A stretch of 64,000 nucleotides of DNA, taken from JAGPUQ01 sp963708735. GTDB taxonomy: Bacteria; Pseudomonadota; Gammaproteobacteria; Pseudomonadales; Porticoccaceae. The DNA lies in NCBI GenBank assembly GCA_963708735.1, contig CAVPTW010000036.1:62001-126000 (forward strand). Reading direction: 5' to 3'. Both the position numbers and the translations under genes were made by a program. The notes under the pieces were generated by a model. The model did not search any database and was not told where the DNA came from. It saw only the letters and a program-made list of their open reading frames with translations. This document shows, in pieces, positions 9,476 to 19,686 of this stretch. Each line of letters starts with the position of its first letter. Within the stretch, counting starts at the first letter, position 1.

Positions 9476-10816
9476 ATGCTGAGCAAAGTCCTGATCGCCA
9501 ACCGGGGCGAGATCGCGCTGCGCATTCTGCGCGCCTGCAAGGAACTCGACATCAAGACCGTCGCGGTGCATTCCAAGGTGGACGCCGACCTGAAGCATGT
9601 CCGCCTCGCCGACGAATCCGTCTGTATCGGCCCGAATCCATCGGTCGACAGCTACCTCAACATCCCCTCCATCATCAGCGCCATGGAAGTGACCGGCGCG
9701 GTCGCGGTCCATCCCGGCTACGGCTTCCTGGCGGAGAACGCCAACTTCGCCGAGCAGGTGGAGCGCAGCGGATTCACCTTCATCGGACCCTCGCCCGCCG
9801 TGATCCGGTTGATGGGCGACAAAGTGTCGGCCATCGCCGCCATGAAGGCCGCCGGGGTGCCCACGGTACCGGGTTCGGACGGCTCCCTCAGCGAAGACCC
9901 GGCCGAGATCATTGCGGTGGCGCGCGACGTGGGCTATCCAGTCATCATCAAGGCCGCTGCCGGCGGCGGTGGTCGCGGCATGCGCGTGGTCCACGCCGAG
10001 CCTCACCTGCTGAACGCGGTGGCGCTGACGCGCAGCGAAGCCCAGTCCGCCTTCGGCGACAGCCGTGTCTACATCGAGAAATTCCTCGAAAAACCGCGCC
10101 ATGTGGAAGTCCAGGTGCTCGCCGATGGCCAGGGCCATGCGGTCCATCTGGGCGACCGCGACTGCTCGCTGCAGCGCCGCCACCAGAAAGTTCTCGAGGA
10201 AGCACCGGCGCCGGACATCCCCGAGGCCGCCCGCCAGCGCGTCCTGGATGCCTGTGTCAAAGCCTGTATCGATATCGGCTACCGGGGCGCCGGCACCTTC
10301 GAATTTCTGTACGAAAACGGCAACTTTTATTTCATCGAAATGAACACCCGGGTCCAGGTCGAGCATCCCGTCACAGAGATGATCACCGGCATCGACATCG
10401 TCCGCGAACAACTGCTGATCGCCGGCGGCGAGTCCCTGAGCTTCACCCAGGAAGACGTGGTGTTTCGCGGTCACGCGTTCGAGTGTCGCATCAATGCCGA
10501 AGACGCGACCACGTTTCTGCCCAGCCCCGGCACCGTGACCGCCTATCACCCGCCGGGCGGCAACGGCGTGCGGGTGGACTCGCATCTCTACAACGGTTAC
10601 CGGGTGCCGCCGTTCTACGACTCCCTGATCGCCAAGATCATCACCCATGGCCGCGACCGCGCCAGCGCGCTGGCGCGCATGCGCACCGCGCTCGACGAGC
10701 TGGTGATTGAAGGCATCAAGACCAACACCGACCTGCACCGTAATCTGGTGCGGGATGGCGATTTCCGGCGCGGCGGCGTGAACATTCACTACCTGGAGAA
10801 GAAGCTGGGCCTGTGA
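9476..10816 (+). CDS. accC: acetyl-CoA carboxylase biotin carboxylase subunit
   Basis: ATP-dependent carboxylase that loads CO2 onto the biotin of AccB. At 446 residues it has the full ATP-grasp layout: MLSKVLIANRGEIALRI, HPGYGFLAENANFAE, the glycine-rich loop KAAAGGGGRGMR, DRDCSLQRRHQKVLEEAP and FIEMNTRVQVEHPVTE with the catalytic Glu, Asn and Arg. It overlaps prmA by 4 bp (GTGA), which indicates translational coupling. Confidence 0.98.
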   Translation: MLSKVLIANRGEIALRILRACKELDIKTVAVHSKVDADLKHVRLADESVCIGPNPSVDSYLNIPSIISAMEVTGAVAVHPGYGFLAENANFAEQVERSGFTFIGPSPAVIRLMGDKVSAIAAMKAAGVPTVPGSDGSLSEDPAEIIAVARDVGYPVIIKAAAGGGGRGMRVVHAEPHLLNAVALTRSEAQSAFGDSRVYIEKFLEKPRHVEVQVLADGQGHAVHLGDRDCSLQRRHQKVLEEAPAPDIPEAARQRVLDACVKACIDIGYRGAGTFEFLYENGNFYFIEMNTRVQVEHPVTEMITGIDIVREQLLIAGGESLSFTQEDVVFRGHAFECRINAEDATTFLPSPGTVTAYHPPGGNGVRVDSHLYNGYRVPPFYDSLIAKIITHGRDRASALARMRTALDELVIEGIKTNTDLHRNLVRDGDFRRGGVNIHYLEKKLGL

Positions 10817-11712
10817 GCGACTCCCGACTAGGCTGGCAACAACTGAGCCTGATGGTGTCCGGCGCCGCCGCCGAACGTCACAGTGACGCCCTGCTCGCGG
10901 CCGGCGCCCTGGCCGTCACACTCAGCGATGCCGGCGACAACCCGGTGCTCGAGCCGCCGCCGGGGGAAACCCCGCTGTGGGAGCAGGTCTGCCTGACCGG
11001 GTTGTTTGCCGGCGATTGCGACCGCGCCCAAGTCTGGCTGCACCTCGCGGCCGCGCTGCTGCCGGGGCCGGTGCCCGCAGCCCGCTGGAGTGAACTGGGG
11101 GAGCGCCCCTGGAACGACCTCTGGCGCGAGCACTTCCGGCCCCGCCACTGCGGCGGGCGCCTGTGGATCTGCCCGAGCTGGTGCGCCCCGCCGGAGCCCG
11201 CCGCCGTCAACCTGCTGCTCGACCCGGGTCTGGCGTTCGGCAGCGGTGATCACCCCACCACGGCCCTCTGCCTGGAGTGGCTGGCCGCCGAACCGCCGGC
11301 CGGCGCGCGCGTACTCGATTTCGGCTGCGGCTCGGGGATTCTGGCCATCGCCGCCTGCCTGCTGGGTGCCGCCCAGGCCGTGGCGGTGGATATCGATCCC
11401 CAGGCGCTTACCGCCACCCGCGCCAACGCGCAGCGCAACGGCATCGCGCCGGAACAACTGATGGCCACCGAACCCGAGGCACTGGACGCCGGCACCTACG
11501 CGGTCGTCCTGGCCAACATCCTCGCCAATCCGCTCATCGAGCTCGCACCCCGGATCGCCGCGCTCACCGCGCCAGGAGGCCGTTTATGCTTGTCGGGCAT
11601 TCTGGAATCCCAATGCGCGGCCGTTCGCGACGCCTACGCGCCCTGGTTCGATTTCGCGCCCCCCGCCATCCGCGAATCCTGGGCGCGCCTGACGGGCAGC
11701 AAAACCCGCTGA
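10813..11712 (+). CDS. prmA: ribosomal protein L11 methyltransferase
   Basis: SAM-dependent enzyme that trimethylates ribosomal protein L11. The 299-residue protein starts with GTG overlapping the accC stop. The N-terminal substrate-recognition domain is followed by the diagnostic DPGLAFGSGDHPTT segment, motif I VLDFGCGSGILAIAA, VDIDPQAL, and the catalytic-region motif LANILANPLIELAP. The gene follows accC in many gammaproteobacteria, in agreement with the assignment. Confidence 0.96.
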   Translation: MSDSRLGWQQLSLMVSGAAAERHSDALLAAGALAVTLSDAGDNPVLEPPPGETPLWEQVCLTGLFAGDCDRAQVWLHLAAALLPGPVPAARWSELGERPWNDLWREHFRPRHCGGRLWICPSWCAPPEPAAVNLLLDPGLAFGSGDHPTTALCLEWLAAEPPAGARVLDFGCGSGILAIAACLLGAAQAVAVDIDPQALTATRANAQRNGIAPEQLMATEPEALDAGTYAVVLANILANPLIELAPRIAALTAPGGRLCLSGILESQCAAVRDAYAPWFDFAPPAIRESWARLTGSKTR

Positions 11713-11773
11713 GCGGACGGATCGAACCCGCCACGACCTGCGGGCGCGGAACGCCATGCTCTGGAGCCCTGCC

Positions 11774-12748
11774 GTGACCGAATACGGCGCGCGCTGTCCC
11801 GGTTGCAACATCAGCTTTCGCATCACCGGCGCCCAACGGCGCGCGGCCGGCGGACTGGTGCGCTGCGGCTTCTGCCTGCTGCCCTTTGACGCCAATGCCC
11901 ACGGCGTGGCGCTGACACCCGAGCCGGTGCCGGCTGCGCGGCCCTGGCTCCGCCCGGACCCGGACGGGCAACGCGAACACCGGATTGATACCGACCTCCA
12001 GGCGCGCTCGACGGAGGCTGCGGAATCCGGGGATGGCGCCATCGCACCGATGGGTGCGCCACCGGCGCAGTCCGTCGCGCCCGGCGCGCCTGAGCCGGAG
12101 ATCGAAGCCAGCGAAATCACCGCACCAAGCGATGATGCCTCCTGTTCACCAGCACTCCCGCCCGACGTGGCTGCGCCCGAACACCGGGCCGACCTCCTGC
12201 CCGCTGCCGGCACGGATGCCGCGCCGGCAGCGGTGGTTGGTGCGCCATCTCCCGCGACTCTCCCTTGGCTGGAACCCAGGGCCGCGCCCGCCCGCACAGG
12301 TGCCGCGGCGGCCATTGTGATCGCCGCGCTCGTCACCCTGCTGTTACAGGGGCTGTATTTTCACGCCGATCGGCTGGATCAGCGCGCCGAGCTGCGCGGC
12401 TTCTACGGAACCCTTTGCCAGGTCGTGCCGTGCCGGCATCCCGCCTATCGCGATCTCGCCGCCATTGCGGTCGACCAGCTCGTGGTGCGCAATCAGGCGC
12501 CCGGCGCCTTGCGTCTCGACGCCATGCTCACCAATCGCGGCCGCGCAGCCCAGCCCCTGCCGAGGGTGCGGCTACGGTTCGAAAATCTTCAGGGCAGGGT
12601 GGTCGCGGAACGGCGCTTTGCGCCCGCCGAGTATCTGGACCAGTCCGCGGCGGGTGTGCTTGCCGTCGGCCAATCCCTGCATCTGGTATTGGAACTCGTC
12701 GATCCCGGTCCAGAGGCCGTTTCCTACGCGCTCGCGCCGGTCGATTGA
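11774..12748 (+). CDS. zinc-ribbon and DUF3426 domain protein
   Basis: A 324-residue inner-membrane protein of unknown role. It opens with a MJ0042-type zinc ribbon (two CxxC pairs, CPGC and CGFC), followed by a long Pro/Ala-rich linker, one membrane segment (IVIAALVTLLLQGLYF) and a periplasmic DUF3426 domain. I prefer the GTG at 11774, which follows GGAG and begins directly at the ribbon; an ATG six codons upstream is possible. In most gammaproteobacteria a dusB gene lies between this gene and fis, but here it is missing. Confidence 0.85.
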   Translation: MTEYGARCPGCNISFRITGAQRRAAGGLVRCGFCLLPFDANAHGVALTPEPVPAARPWLRPDPDGQREHRIDTDLQARSTEAAESGDGAIAPMGAPPAQSVAPGAPEPEIEASEITAPSDDASCSPALPPDVAAPEHRADLLPAAGTDAAPAAVVGAPSPATLPWLEPRAAPARTGAAAAIVIAALVTLLLQGLYFHADRLDQRAELRGFYGTLCQVVPCRHPAYRDLAAIAVDQLVVRNQAPGALRLDAMLTNRGRAAQPLPRVRLRFENLQGRVVAERRFAPAEYLDQSAAGVLAVGQSLHLVLELVDPGPEAVSYALAPVD

Positions 12749-12859
12749 TCCGCCGGCAATGCAGTCGCACGAAACCGGCATACCCGTCTTCCGGAGCGGC
12801 AAGCGGCCAGCTATCATGCTTCGCCTTGCGCCACTGTCGCCCAGCCTCGAGGCACTACC

Positions 12860-13159
12860 TTGGCCGACGACCGCCATTCCGATAACGAGTTGGCCTTAGC
12901 GACACGAGCCCTGGTGGACATCGAATCCGGCGGTGCCTCGCTCGCCGCATGCGTGTCTGGCGCCCTGGCACGTTACTTTGCCCTGCTCGACGGCCAGCAC
13001 ACCACCGACCTCTACGCGCTGGTATTGCGGGAAGTGGAAGCGCCGCTGTTCCGCGCCGTATTGACACACACCGGCGGCAATCAGTGCCGGGCGGCCGAAA
13101 TGCTTGGCCTCAATCGTGGCACTCTGCGCAAGAAACTGAAACAGTACGACCTGCTGTAA
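12860..13159 (+). CDS. fis: Fis-family nucleoid-associated regulator
   Basis: Small DNA-bending protein that controls rRNA promoters, recombination and replication. The 99-residue length matches Fis (98 in E. coli). The C-terminal helix-turn-helix is diagnostic: GGNQCRAAEMLGLNRGTLRKK. I start it at the TTG at 12860 because it gives the usual length and no ATG suits; the rare start could keep translation low. It lies 32 bp before purH. The usual fis partner dusB is absent, but fis is still next to the DUF3426 gene. Confidence 0.9.
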   Translation: MADDRHSDNELALATRALVDIESGGASLAACVSGALARYFALLDGQHTTDLYALVLREVEAPLFRAVLTHTGGNQCRAAEMLGLNRGTLRKKLKQYDLL

Positions 13160-13191
13160 CCCGCGGCTCGCCGCCCCATCACGGAGTATCC

Positions 13192-14766
13192 ATGACCGAT
13201 CGGCCCGTCACCATCGCGCGCGCACTGCTGAGCGTCTCCGACAAGACCGGCATCCTCGATTTCGCCCGCGCCCTCGCCCAGGCCGGCGTGGAGTTGCTGT
13301 CCACCGGCGGCACCTGGCGCCTGCTGGCGGACCACGGCGTACCGGTGCGGGAAGTCGCGGATTACACGGGATTTCCCGAAATGATGGACGGCCGGGTCAA
13401 GACGCTGCATCCCAAGATTCACGGCGGTATCCTCGCCCGCCGGGGCATCGACGACGCGGTGATGGCCGCGCACGGCATTCCGCCCATCGACCTGGTGGTG
13501 GTGAATCTGTATCCGTTCGAGGCCACGGTGGCGGCGCCGGATTGCGATCTGGCCACCGCGATCGAGAACATCGACATCGGCGGCCCCACCCTGTTGCGCG
13601 CCGCGGCCAAGAATCATCGTGATGTCGCGGTGGTGGTGAACAGCGCCGACTACCCGGGATTGCTGGCGGAATTGCAAGCCAGCGGCGGCGCACTCAGACA
13701 GGCCACGCGCTTCGACCTTGCCGTCAAGGCCTTTGAACACACCGCCGCCTACGACGGCGCCATCGCCAACTATCTGGGTGCGCGTCTGGGGACACCGACC
13801 GCGGCTTTCCCGCGCACCTGGAATCGACAGTTCCACAAGGCCCAGGAGCTGCGCTACGGCGAGAACCCGCACCAGCAGGCGGCGTTCTATCGCGAATCGA
13901 CGCCGGCGCCCGGCAGTATCGCCGGCGCACGGCAGTTGCAGGGCCGGGAGCTGTCCTACAACAACATCGCCGACGGCGACGCCGCGCTCGAATGCGTGCG
14001 CCAGTTCGACCAGCCGGCCTGCGTCATCGTCAAGCACGCCAATCCCTGCGGCGTGGCCCTGGCCGAGGATCTGGCGACGGCCTACGACACCGCCTTCGCC
14101 ACGGATTCCGAATCGGCCTTTGGCGGCATCATCGCGTTTAACCGGAGTCTCGACGGCGCTACGCTCCAGACCATTCTGGATCGTCAGTTTGTCGAGGTGG
14201 TGATCGCTCCCGAGTTCACCGCCGATGCGGTCGCGGCGGCGGCCACAAAACAGAATGTCCGGCTGCTTGCGTGCGGGGCCTGGCAGGGTCGACAGGCGGG
14301 CGGCTGGGATTGCAAGCGGGTCACCGGCGGGCTGCTGGTTCAGGACCGCGACACGGGTTGGGTCGAGGCCGCCGATCTGCAGGTGGTCTCCCGCCGGCAA
14401 CCCACGCCGGCGGAACTGGCGGATCTGCTGTTCGCCTGGCGGGTGGCGAAGTTCGTGAAGTCCAATGCCATCGTCTACGCCCGGGATGGGCGCACCATCG
14501 GCATCGGCGCGGGGCAGATGAGCCGGGTCAATTCCGCCCGCATCGCCCTCATCAAGGCCGAGCAGGCGGGGCTCGCGGTAGCCGGATCGGTGATGGCGTC
14601 CGACGCCTTTTTCCCGTTTCGCGACGGTATCGACAATGCCGCCCAGGCGGGCGTGGCCGCCGTGATCCAGCCCGGCGGCTCGATCCGCGACGCCGAGGTG
14701 ATCGCCGCCGCGGACGCGCACGGCCTGGCCATGGTGTTTACCGGCGTCCGGCATTTTCGCCACTGA
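13192..14766 (+). CDS. purH: bifunctional AICAR formyltransferase / IMP cyclohydrolase
   Basis: Catalyses the last two steps of IMP synthesis. The 524-residue protein has the N-terminal cyclohydrolase domain (ALLSVSDKTGILDFA, LSTGGTWRLL, GRVKTLHPKIHGGIL) and the C-terminal transformylase domain (LRYGENPHQQAAFY, CVIVKHANPCGVA, FVKSNAIVYA, GAGQMSRVNSARIA). The Lys-His pair of VKHANPCG is the formyl-transfer site. The ATG at 13192 follows ACGGAG. purD follows 1.6 kb downstream, but here two other genes come between them. Confidence 0.97.
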   Translation: MTDRPVTIARALLSVSDKTGILDFARALAQAGVELLSTGGTWRLLADHGVPVREVADYTGFPEMMDGRVKTLHPKIHGGILARRGIDDAVMAAHGIPPIDLVVVNLYPFEATVAAPDCDLATAIENIDIGGPTLLRAAAKNHRDVAVVVNSADYPGLLAELQASGGALRQATRFDLAVKAFEHTAAYDGAIANYLGARLGTPTAAFPRTWNRQFHKAQELRYGENPHQQAAFYRESTPAPGSIAGARQLQGRELSYNNIADGDAALECVRQFDQPACVIVKHANPCGVALAEDLATAYDTAFATDSESAFGGIIAFNRSLDGATLQTILDRQFVEVVIAPEFTADAVAAAATKQNVRLLACGAWQGRQAGGWDCKRVTGGLLVQDRDTGWVEAADLQVVSRRQPTPAELADLLFAWRVAKFVKSNAIVYARDGRTIGIGAGQMSRVNSARIALIKAEQAGLAVAGSVMASDAFFPFRDGIDNAAQAGVAAVIQPGGSIRDAEVIAAADAHGLAMVFTGVRHFRH

Positions 14767-14864
14767 GTTTGCCACTGAGTTCGCGATTGGGGCCCAGCCA
14801 CCCCGGTCACCACACCGAGCTGCCAACCAGTGCAGCTTCCTCACGCCAAAGCTGCGGAGCGATC

Positions 14865-15080
14865 ATGAAAACTTTCACCATCCATCTGGACGCCGCCGTG
14901 GTTCTGGCGCTGCTCGCGATCGGCCTGATCGCCTTCGTGGTGTACCAGCATCGCGAGCAGGGCCAACTGTTTCAGCAATCCATGGATCTTTCCTGGAAAC
15001 TCCAGGACGCAGAGACCCGGATCGCGCAACTGAAACACAAGCTCACCAACTGTACGGCGGTGCCAGCAGGCCCCGACTAG
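14865..15080 (+). CDS. small single-span membrane protein
   Basis: A 71-residue protein with one hydrophobic segment (VVLALLAIGLIAFVVY) and a charged tail with heptad-like spacing (SWKLQDAETRIAQLKHKL), so it is probably a bitopic membrane protein with a short coiled coil. GGAG precedes the ATG. I do not recognise a family. It lies between purH and the flavin oxidoreductase gene on the same strand. Confidence 0.55.
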   Translation: MKTFTIHLDAAVVLALLAIGLIAFVVYQHREQGQLFQQSMDLSWKLQDAETRIAQLKHKLTNCTAVPAGPD

Positions 15081-15175
15081 TGCGCCGGGCGCCCCGTCCT
15101 TCGCGGTGTCATGATCGCTGCAAACGCATCGCCCCGGATTTTTGTCCACAATTTTTTGCCCTTTAAGGAGTGTCC

Positions 15176-16306
15176 ATGCAAAGCAGTAACAACAACGTAT
15201 TGTTCGAACCCTTCCGCATAAACGGCCTCGAACTGCCCAACCGGGTGGTGATGGCGCCCATGACACGCAATTTTTCTCCCGGTAACGTGCCCGGGGAGCA
15301 GGTCGCGGCCTATTACCGGCGCCGGGCCGAGGGCGGCACCGGGCTCATCATCACCGAGGGCACCTGTGTCAACCATCCGGCGGCGAGCGCCTATGAGAAC
15401 GTCCCGTTCTTCTACGGCGATGCGGCGCTGGCCGGCTGGCGGCGGGTCGCGGAAGCCGTGCATGCGGCGGGCGGCAAGATCGCCCCGCAGCTCTGGCATG
15501 TGGGCGCAATGCGCGGCATCGGCGCGCCCGGGGTGGCGATCGATCCGTTCCCGGACGTGCCGGCGTTCACTCCGTCCGGACTGCTGATGCCCGGCCGCGA
15601 ACACGGCCACACGATGACCCAGGCGGATATCGATGCCGTGGTCGAGGCCTTCGCCCAGGGTGCCGCCGACGCCCAGCGGCTGGGCTTCGATGCGGTGGAG
15701 ATCCACGGCGCCCATGGGTACCTGATCGACCAGTTTTTCTGGGAAGGCACCAACCGCCGCAGCGACGGCTACGGCGGTTCCATCGCCAACCGCACCCGCT
15801 TTGCCGCCGAGATTGTCGCCGCCAGCCGCGCCCGCGTGGGCCCGGACTTCCCCATCATCCTGCGGTTTTCCCAGTGGAAGCTGCAAAATTATCAGGCCCG
15901 CCTGGTCACCTCGCCCGCGGAGCTGGAAACTTTCCTGACGCCGCTGGCAAAGGCCGGCGTCGATGTCTTCCATTGCAGCACAAGGCGCTTCTGGGAGCCG
16001 GAATTTCCGGGCTCGGACCTGAATCTCGCCGGCTGGACCAAAAAGATTACCGGCAAACCCTGTATCGCGGTCGGCAGCATCAGTCTGGATCAGGATTTCA
16101 TCGATGAGGAAAAGCGCAACATTAGCACCCATGCCAAACCCGCCAGTCTGCGCAATCTCGAGGATCTGCTGGCGCGCGGCGACTTCGACCTGGTGGCGGT
16201 GGGCCGTTCCCTGATCCCGAACCCCGACTGGCCCAAGCTGATCGCCGCCGGCCGCGAGAGCGAACTGCGCGCCTACGACAAAAGCTGCCTGGATACACTG
16301 GTGTGA
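15176..16306 (+). CDS. NADH:flavin oxidoreductase, old yellow enzyme family
   Basis: A 376-residue FMN-dependent ene-reductase, probably reducing electrophilic alkenes. The TIM-barrel motifs seen are LPNRVVMAPMTRNF, GGTGLIITEGTCVN, QLWHVGAMR, the catalytic-pair segment EIHGAHGYLIDQFFW, RRSDGYGGSIANR, and the C-terminal VAVGRSLIPNPDWP that binds the FMN phosphate. There is no iron-sulfur Cys cluster, so it belongs to the classical rather than the 2,4-dienoyl-CoA reductase branch. The ATG at 15176 follows AAGGAG by five bases; a GTG two codons upstream overlaps that site and is unlikely. The physiological substrate is unknown. Confidence 0.9.
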   Translation: MQSSNNNVLFEPFRINGLELPNRVVMAPMTRNFSPGNVPGEQVAAYYRRRAEGGTGLIITEGTCVNHPAASAYENVPFFYGDAALAGWRRVAEAVHAAGGKIAPQLWHVGAMRGIGAPGVAIDPFPDVPAFTPSGLLMPGREHGHTMTQADIDAVVEAFAQGAADAQRLGFDAVEIHGAHGYLIDQFFWEGTNRRSDGYGGSIANRTRFAAEIVAASRARVGPDFPIILRFSQWKLQNYQARLVTSPAELETFLTPLAKAGVDVFHCSTRRFWEPEFPGSDLNLAGWTKKITGKPCIAVGSISLDQDFIDEEKRNISTHAKPASLRNLEDLLARGDFDLVAVGRSLIPNPDWPKLIAAGRESELRAYDKSCLDTLV

Positions 16307-16331
16307 ACCTAGGCACGGGAACCCGGCAACC

Positions 16332-17627
<1,296 letters not shown>

Positions 17628-17722
17628 CCGATTTTGCCCCCGCATCCTTCCAGCCCCGACAAAACGGCCGCAAGCCGTCTAGAATCGCAATCCATCGGGT
17701 AGCATCGGCATCGGAGTCGTCC

Positions 17723-18397
17723 ATGTCACTGGGTACACAGTCAGCCAGCACACAGTCAGCCCGCGCGCTCTCGACCATCGATCTTGTGCTCGCCGAAATC
17801 GACCACGCGCTGCGCACGCTCAGTGCCGGAAGCTCCGGCGGGAGCGCGCCATCGCCAGCCGAGGCCGCACCGGAAGCCGAGCTAAATGCGGCTGAACAAC
17901 GCCACGCGGCAGGGCTGATGCGGGTCAATCACAGCGGCGAAGTTTGCGCACAGGCGCTCTATCGCGGCCAGGCGCTGACCGCCAAAGGCACCGCGACACG
18001 CGCCGACATGAAGGCCGCGGCGCGCGAAGAGGAAGATCATCTGGACTGGTGCCAGCAGCGGCTCGACGAACTGGACACTCACCCCAGCCGGCTCAATCCG
18101 CTCTGGTACGCCGCCTCTTTTGCGCTGGGAGCGGGCGCGGGACTGGTGGGTGACCGCCTGGGACTCGGCTTCGTCGCCGCCACCGAGGATCAGGTGTGCG
18201 AGCACCTGCGCGACCATCTCGACCGCCTGCCCGCTCAGGATGAACGCAGCCGCGCGCTGGTGACGCGGATGCTCGCCGACGAGGCAGCGCACGCCCATCG
18301 CGCCAGACGCGCCGGCGCCCTGACCTTTCCGGGACCGGTGAAGGCCGCCATGACGCTGACATCCCGGCTGATGACGGCCCTCAGCTATCGCGGTTGA
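17723..18397 (+). CDS. coq7: 2-polyprenyl-3-methyl-6-methoxy-1,4-benzoquinone monooxygenase
   Basis: Di-iron hydroxylase of ubiquinone biosynthesis. The 224-residue protein has the carboxylate-bridged iron ligands of the family: MRVNHSGEVCAQALY, the REEEDHLDWC segment, and paired motifs EDQVCEHLRDHL and MLADEAAHAHRA. An N-terminal Ala/Ser-rich stretch of about 50 residues precedes the fold. The presence of coq7 supports a ubiquinone-using gammaproteobacterium. It overlaps the 3' end of the convergent LysR gene by 13 bp. Confidence 0.93.
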   Translation: MSLGTQSASTQSARALSTIDLVLAEIDHALRTLSAGSSGGSAPSPAEAAPEAELNAAEQRHAAGLMRVNHSGEVCAQALYRGQALTAKGTATRADMKAAAREEEDHLDWCQQRLDELDTHPSRLNPLWYAASFALGAGAGLVGDRLGLGFVAATEDQVCEHLRDHLDRLPAQDERSRALVTRMLADEAAHAHRARRAGALTFPGPVKAAMTLTSRLMTALSYRG

Positions 18398-19380
18398 GCG
18401 CGCGCGGTCACCCGCGTCAGGCCACGAACCTGATCGCGCTCCATGCGAATACCACTGACGATATCCAGGATCTTGCTCTTCACCCAGTTGTGCATCGGCG
18501 AATTGGCGGTGCGGTCGTGCTGCAACAGCGCTGCCGGGATAAAGGGCTCGTGCTCCAGGGATTTGGGATAGGGTTTGCGGACGATCTGGTAAAACTCGCT
18601 CTCCTGCTTGAGATCGTCCATGGTGGCGAGCAGGAGGCAGTCGCTGGAGTGCAGGGTATCCAGGGCGGTCATCAATTGGTTGGTCACAATCGCCTTGCGG
18701 CGTCGATAACCCATACGCCCGATCAATTTGTCGAAGCGGCTCTCCGTCTCCGCATCCACGCGCCCGGCAATCAGCAGGTAATACTGCACAAAAGGGTATT
18801 CAAGCATTTCTTCAAGATCGAAATCCCGGTCCGCGAGGGGATGGCCGCTCCGCATCCAGACCGCCGGCGTGAAATGACCCAGTGAAGTCACCAGACAGCC
18901 ACGCGGCACCGGTTTCTCGACTTCCAGCACAAAATCGGTGGCGCCGGACTCCAGCTCGCTGATATAGGATTCGTCGGCATTGGCCACCGCCACGCACAGG
19001 CCCGGCGCCTCTTCTTCCAGGATACCGACCAACCGCGGGATTACCTGCACTGCCATGAATTCGGGTGCCGCGATACGCACGTGCCCCACAAAGGTGGCGG
19101 GATCGAATTCCGTGCGCACCAGCAGGCCGCCAATGCCTTCCAGCAGTTGCGGCAACGTCTGCTTGAGCTCCAGCGCCCGGGGCGTGGGCACCAGGCCGCG
19201 GCCACTGCGGGTAAACAGGGCGTCCTCGAAGACCGTGCGCAGACGCAGGAGAGTTTTGCTCATTGCCGGTTGGGAGACGTGCAGACGCTCCGCCGACCGG
19301 GTCACGTTCAGCTCCTCCAGCAGCACCTGCAGCGCCACCAGCAGATTGAGGTCCACTCGGGCAAGTGTGTTGATGGTCAT
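18385..19380 (-). CDS. LysR-family transcriptional regulator
   Basis: A 331-residue LysR regulator. The N-terminal winged helix-turn-helix is clear (LLVALQVLLEELNVTRSAERL, HVSQPAMSKTLLRLR, FTRSGRGLVPTPRA), followed by a type 2 periplasmic-binding-like effector domain. It resembles the NodD/LinR-like branch with its ELNVT and SQPAMSK wording. The C-terminal extension after VSGIRMERDQV is short. No target is evident: the neighbouring genes are convergent coq7 and, beyond a 300-bp gap, osmC. Confidence 0.88.
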   Translation of the reverse strand: MTINTLARVDLNLLVALQVLLEELNVTRSAERLHVSQPAMSKTLLRLRTVFEDALFTRSGRGLVPTPRALELKQTLPQLLEGIGGLLVRTEFDPATFVGHVRIAAPEFMAVQVIPRLVGILEEEAPGLCVAVANADESYISELESGATDFVLEVEKPVPRGCLVTSLGHFTPAVWMRSGHPLADRDFDLEEMLEYPFVQYYLLIAGRVDAETESRFDKLIGRMGYRRRKAIVTNQLMTALDTLHSSDCLLLATMDDLKQESEFYQIVRKPYPKSLEHEPFIPAALLQHDRTANSPMHNWVKSKILDIVSGIRMERDQVRGLTRVTARAQPR

Positions 19381-19500
19381 ATCAGATAATCACCGTGCAT
19401 GGTTTTGTCCATTATAAGCCGGACTGATTATACAAATTGACCGCCTGTGGCCCGGCCAGAAAAATTCCCTAAAGTTATTGTTTTTATAAAAACAAACGAT

Positions 19501-19528
19501 TTGAACTATATCGCAGCATCGTTAATAT
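19501..19528 (+). promoter_or_regulatory. sigma70-type promoter facing an orphan terminator
   Basis: TTGAAC at 19501-19506 and TAATAT at 19523-19528 are separated by 16 bp. The promoter points into about 100 bp that ends in a strong terminator and contains no plausible open reading frame, which suggests a small RNA transcript. Confidence 0.45.
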
Positions 19529-19534
19529 GGGCGC

Positions 19535-19637
19535 TGTGATCGGCAGCGATGGGTCCTAGGAGCCCGCCGAACACTCTCCTTCCTAACCCCCCTGTAAGTT
19601 ATTTGCCGGGGAGCCTCGCGCTCCCCGGCTTTTTTTT
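19535..19637 (+). ncRNA. candidate small RNA in the LysR-osmC intergenic region
   Basis: The 306-bp region 19381-19686 has no credible coding sequence. A promoter at 19501-19528 and a perfect terminator at 19605-19637 would delimit a transcript of about 100 nt. The body holds GGGTCC/GGAGCCC that can pair around CTA, then a single-stranded pyrimidine stretch CTCCTTCCTAACCCCCC resembling an anti-Shine-Dalgarno seed as found in Hfq-dependent sRNAs. The call is inferred from layout; I do not recognise a named family. Confidence 0.4.
19605..19637 (+). terminator. intrinsic terminator
   Basis: A perfect 10-bp stem GCCGGGGAGC/GCTCCCCGGC with a CTCGC loop, followed by eight T residues on the plus strand. 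No gene on the plus strand ends here: LysR and osmC are both on the minus strand. It therefore most probably ends the candidate sRNA. Confidence 0.85.
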
Positions 19638-19686
19638 GCCCTTGTGGATGCTCTGCTGGCACGCCACGACCATGCAGCCAGTGTCC

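Noticed and set aside
9467..10789. 440-residue minus-strand frame opposite accC
   Set aside because: Antisense shadow of a well-supported gene.
13081..14844. 587-residue minus-strand frame opposite purH
   Set aside because: Antisense shadow of purH with no recognisable domain.
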